A DNA stretch of 21,604 bases from Utricularia gibba (Eukaryota; Streptophyta; Magnoliopsida; Lamiales; Lentibulariaceae): the NCBI GenBank assembly GCA_002189035.1, contig NEEC01000360.1, positions 1 to 21,604 on the forward strand. The letters are read 5' to 3'. Shown piece by piece: positions 21,266-21,604 of the stretch (position 1 is its first letter; each line of letters begins with the position of its first letter). Made by a program: the position numbers and the translations under genes. The notes under the pieces are model-generated. The model ran no database searches. It saw only the letters and a program-made list of their open reading frames with translations, and was not told the origin of the DNA.

Positions 21266-21604
21266 GTCTCTAGTGGCTATTTGATTCTTTTGCCTTGTAT
21301 GTTGTTCGCATCAATTTCGAGAACATGAAGCACATTATTAAATGCAGTCACCACGGAATGCCACGTGAGACACCTTTCGTTGTGGCCCTTTTTTAATATG
21401 TCCACAGTTATCGGACAAACGTAACTCCAAATTATAATACTTGGAGCTCGAAAAGGGCTTCCCAACAGTGTGCTATGAAGAGCAAGGATCTGCATGTTAT
21501 GCAAGAGGTGTTTCGCGGACCAGGATGTGCGACGTAGTCATTTCATTGCGCATCACCATTCGGGATGCAGCCGAAAAATCACACGTGCACCGGATTTGTT
21601 AAAA
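21266..21604. repeat. Partial A monomer at the right edge (339 bp)
   Basis: A normal A start, with GGTGTTTCGCGG, GATGCAGCCG and GCACCGGATTTGTT, is cut by the window end at TTAAAA. The array clearly continues beyond the window. Confidence 0.93.

Larger units (their letters stand above)
1..21604. repeat. Satellite DNA array, 529-bp monomer in a 1058-bp A/B dimer HOR
   Basis: The whole window is head-to-tail copies of one sequence. The word GTCTCTAG recurs at 128, 649, 1181, 1702, 2235, 2758 and so on to 21266, with spacings alternating near 523 and 535 bp. All copies share one orientation and no unrelated sequence interrupts them. Two monomer types alternate, so the true period is about 1058 bp, and exact spacings of 1058-1059 recur between 12325 and 16557. 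The array enters and leaves the window mid-unit, so its real extent is unknown. No coding gene, RNA gene or transposon terminus was found. The layout is typical of eukaryotic satellite heterochromatin. I do not recognise the family and cannot say whether it is centromeric, subtelomeric or interstitial. Confidence 0.97.

Noticed and set aside
1-21604. CRISPR array
   Set aside because: The repeat unit is about 529 bp with no short repeat and unique spacer alternation; all sequence between phase points is itself repeated.
1-21604. Naming a specific satellite family or species
   Set aside because: Monomer length and AT richness are compatible with many plant and some animal satellites. I do not recognise the sequence, and a database search would be needed to assign it.

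Overview
This window is a single uninterrupted tandem array of satellite DNA. From the first base to the last it repeats one AT-rich sequence of about 529 bp roughly 40 times. I see no protein-coding gene, tRNA, rRNA, transposon or CRISPR array. The array runs off both ends of the window. This fits eukaryotic heterochromatin such as a centromeric, pericentromeric, subtelomeric or knob-like block. The unit length is common among plant satellites, but I do not recognise the family and nothing in the sequence fixes the organism.

The array has a second level of order. Two diverged monomers alternate: A (about 535 bp) and B (about 523 bp), giving a dimeric higher-order repeat (HOR) of about 1058 bp. 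I phased units at the word GTCTCTAG, which occurs once per monomer. A reads TTGTATGTTGTTCGC just after the phase point and carries an extra 12 bp or so in its tail. B reads GTGTATCCCATTTGC there and carries an EcoRI site in its tail. Divergence between A and B is very uneven: a 166-bp core is identical by eye, while the roughly 95 bp before it differ at about 23 positions.

Layout: 1-648 is the partial first dimer, with a blurred A/B blend at its left end. 649-3700 is regular dimers. About 3700-5000 holds two to three monomers that look like a blend of A and B. 5361-9385 is regular. 9386-9925 is a scrambled stretch that looks like two out-of-register copies interleaved. 9926-18540 is the cleanest part, with eight nearly identical dimers and two converted A units. 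18541-19380 is rearranged: a deletion of about 614 bp, an orphan B unit with many small losses, and an A unit with two short internal duplications. 19381-21604 is regular again.

The short open frames in the array (about 60-93 codons) recur once per monomer because the DNA itself is homogenised, and I do not annotate them as genes. The points most worth attention are the uneven A/B divergence with its invariant core, linked variants showing that dimers spread as units, the A units with B-type conversion tracts, and the three disturbed zones. At least two of those zones look more like consensus or assembly artefacts than biology.
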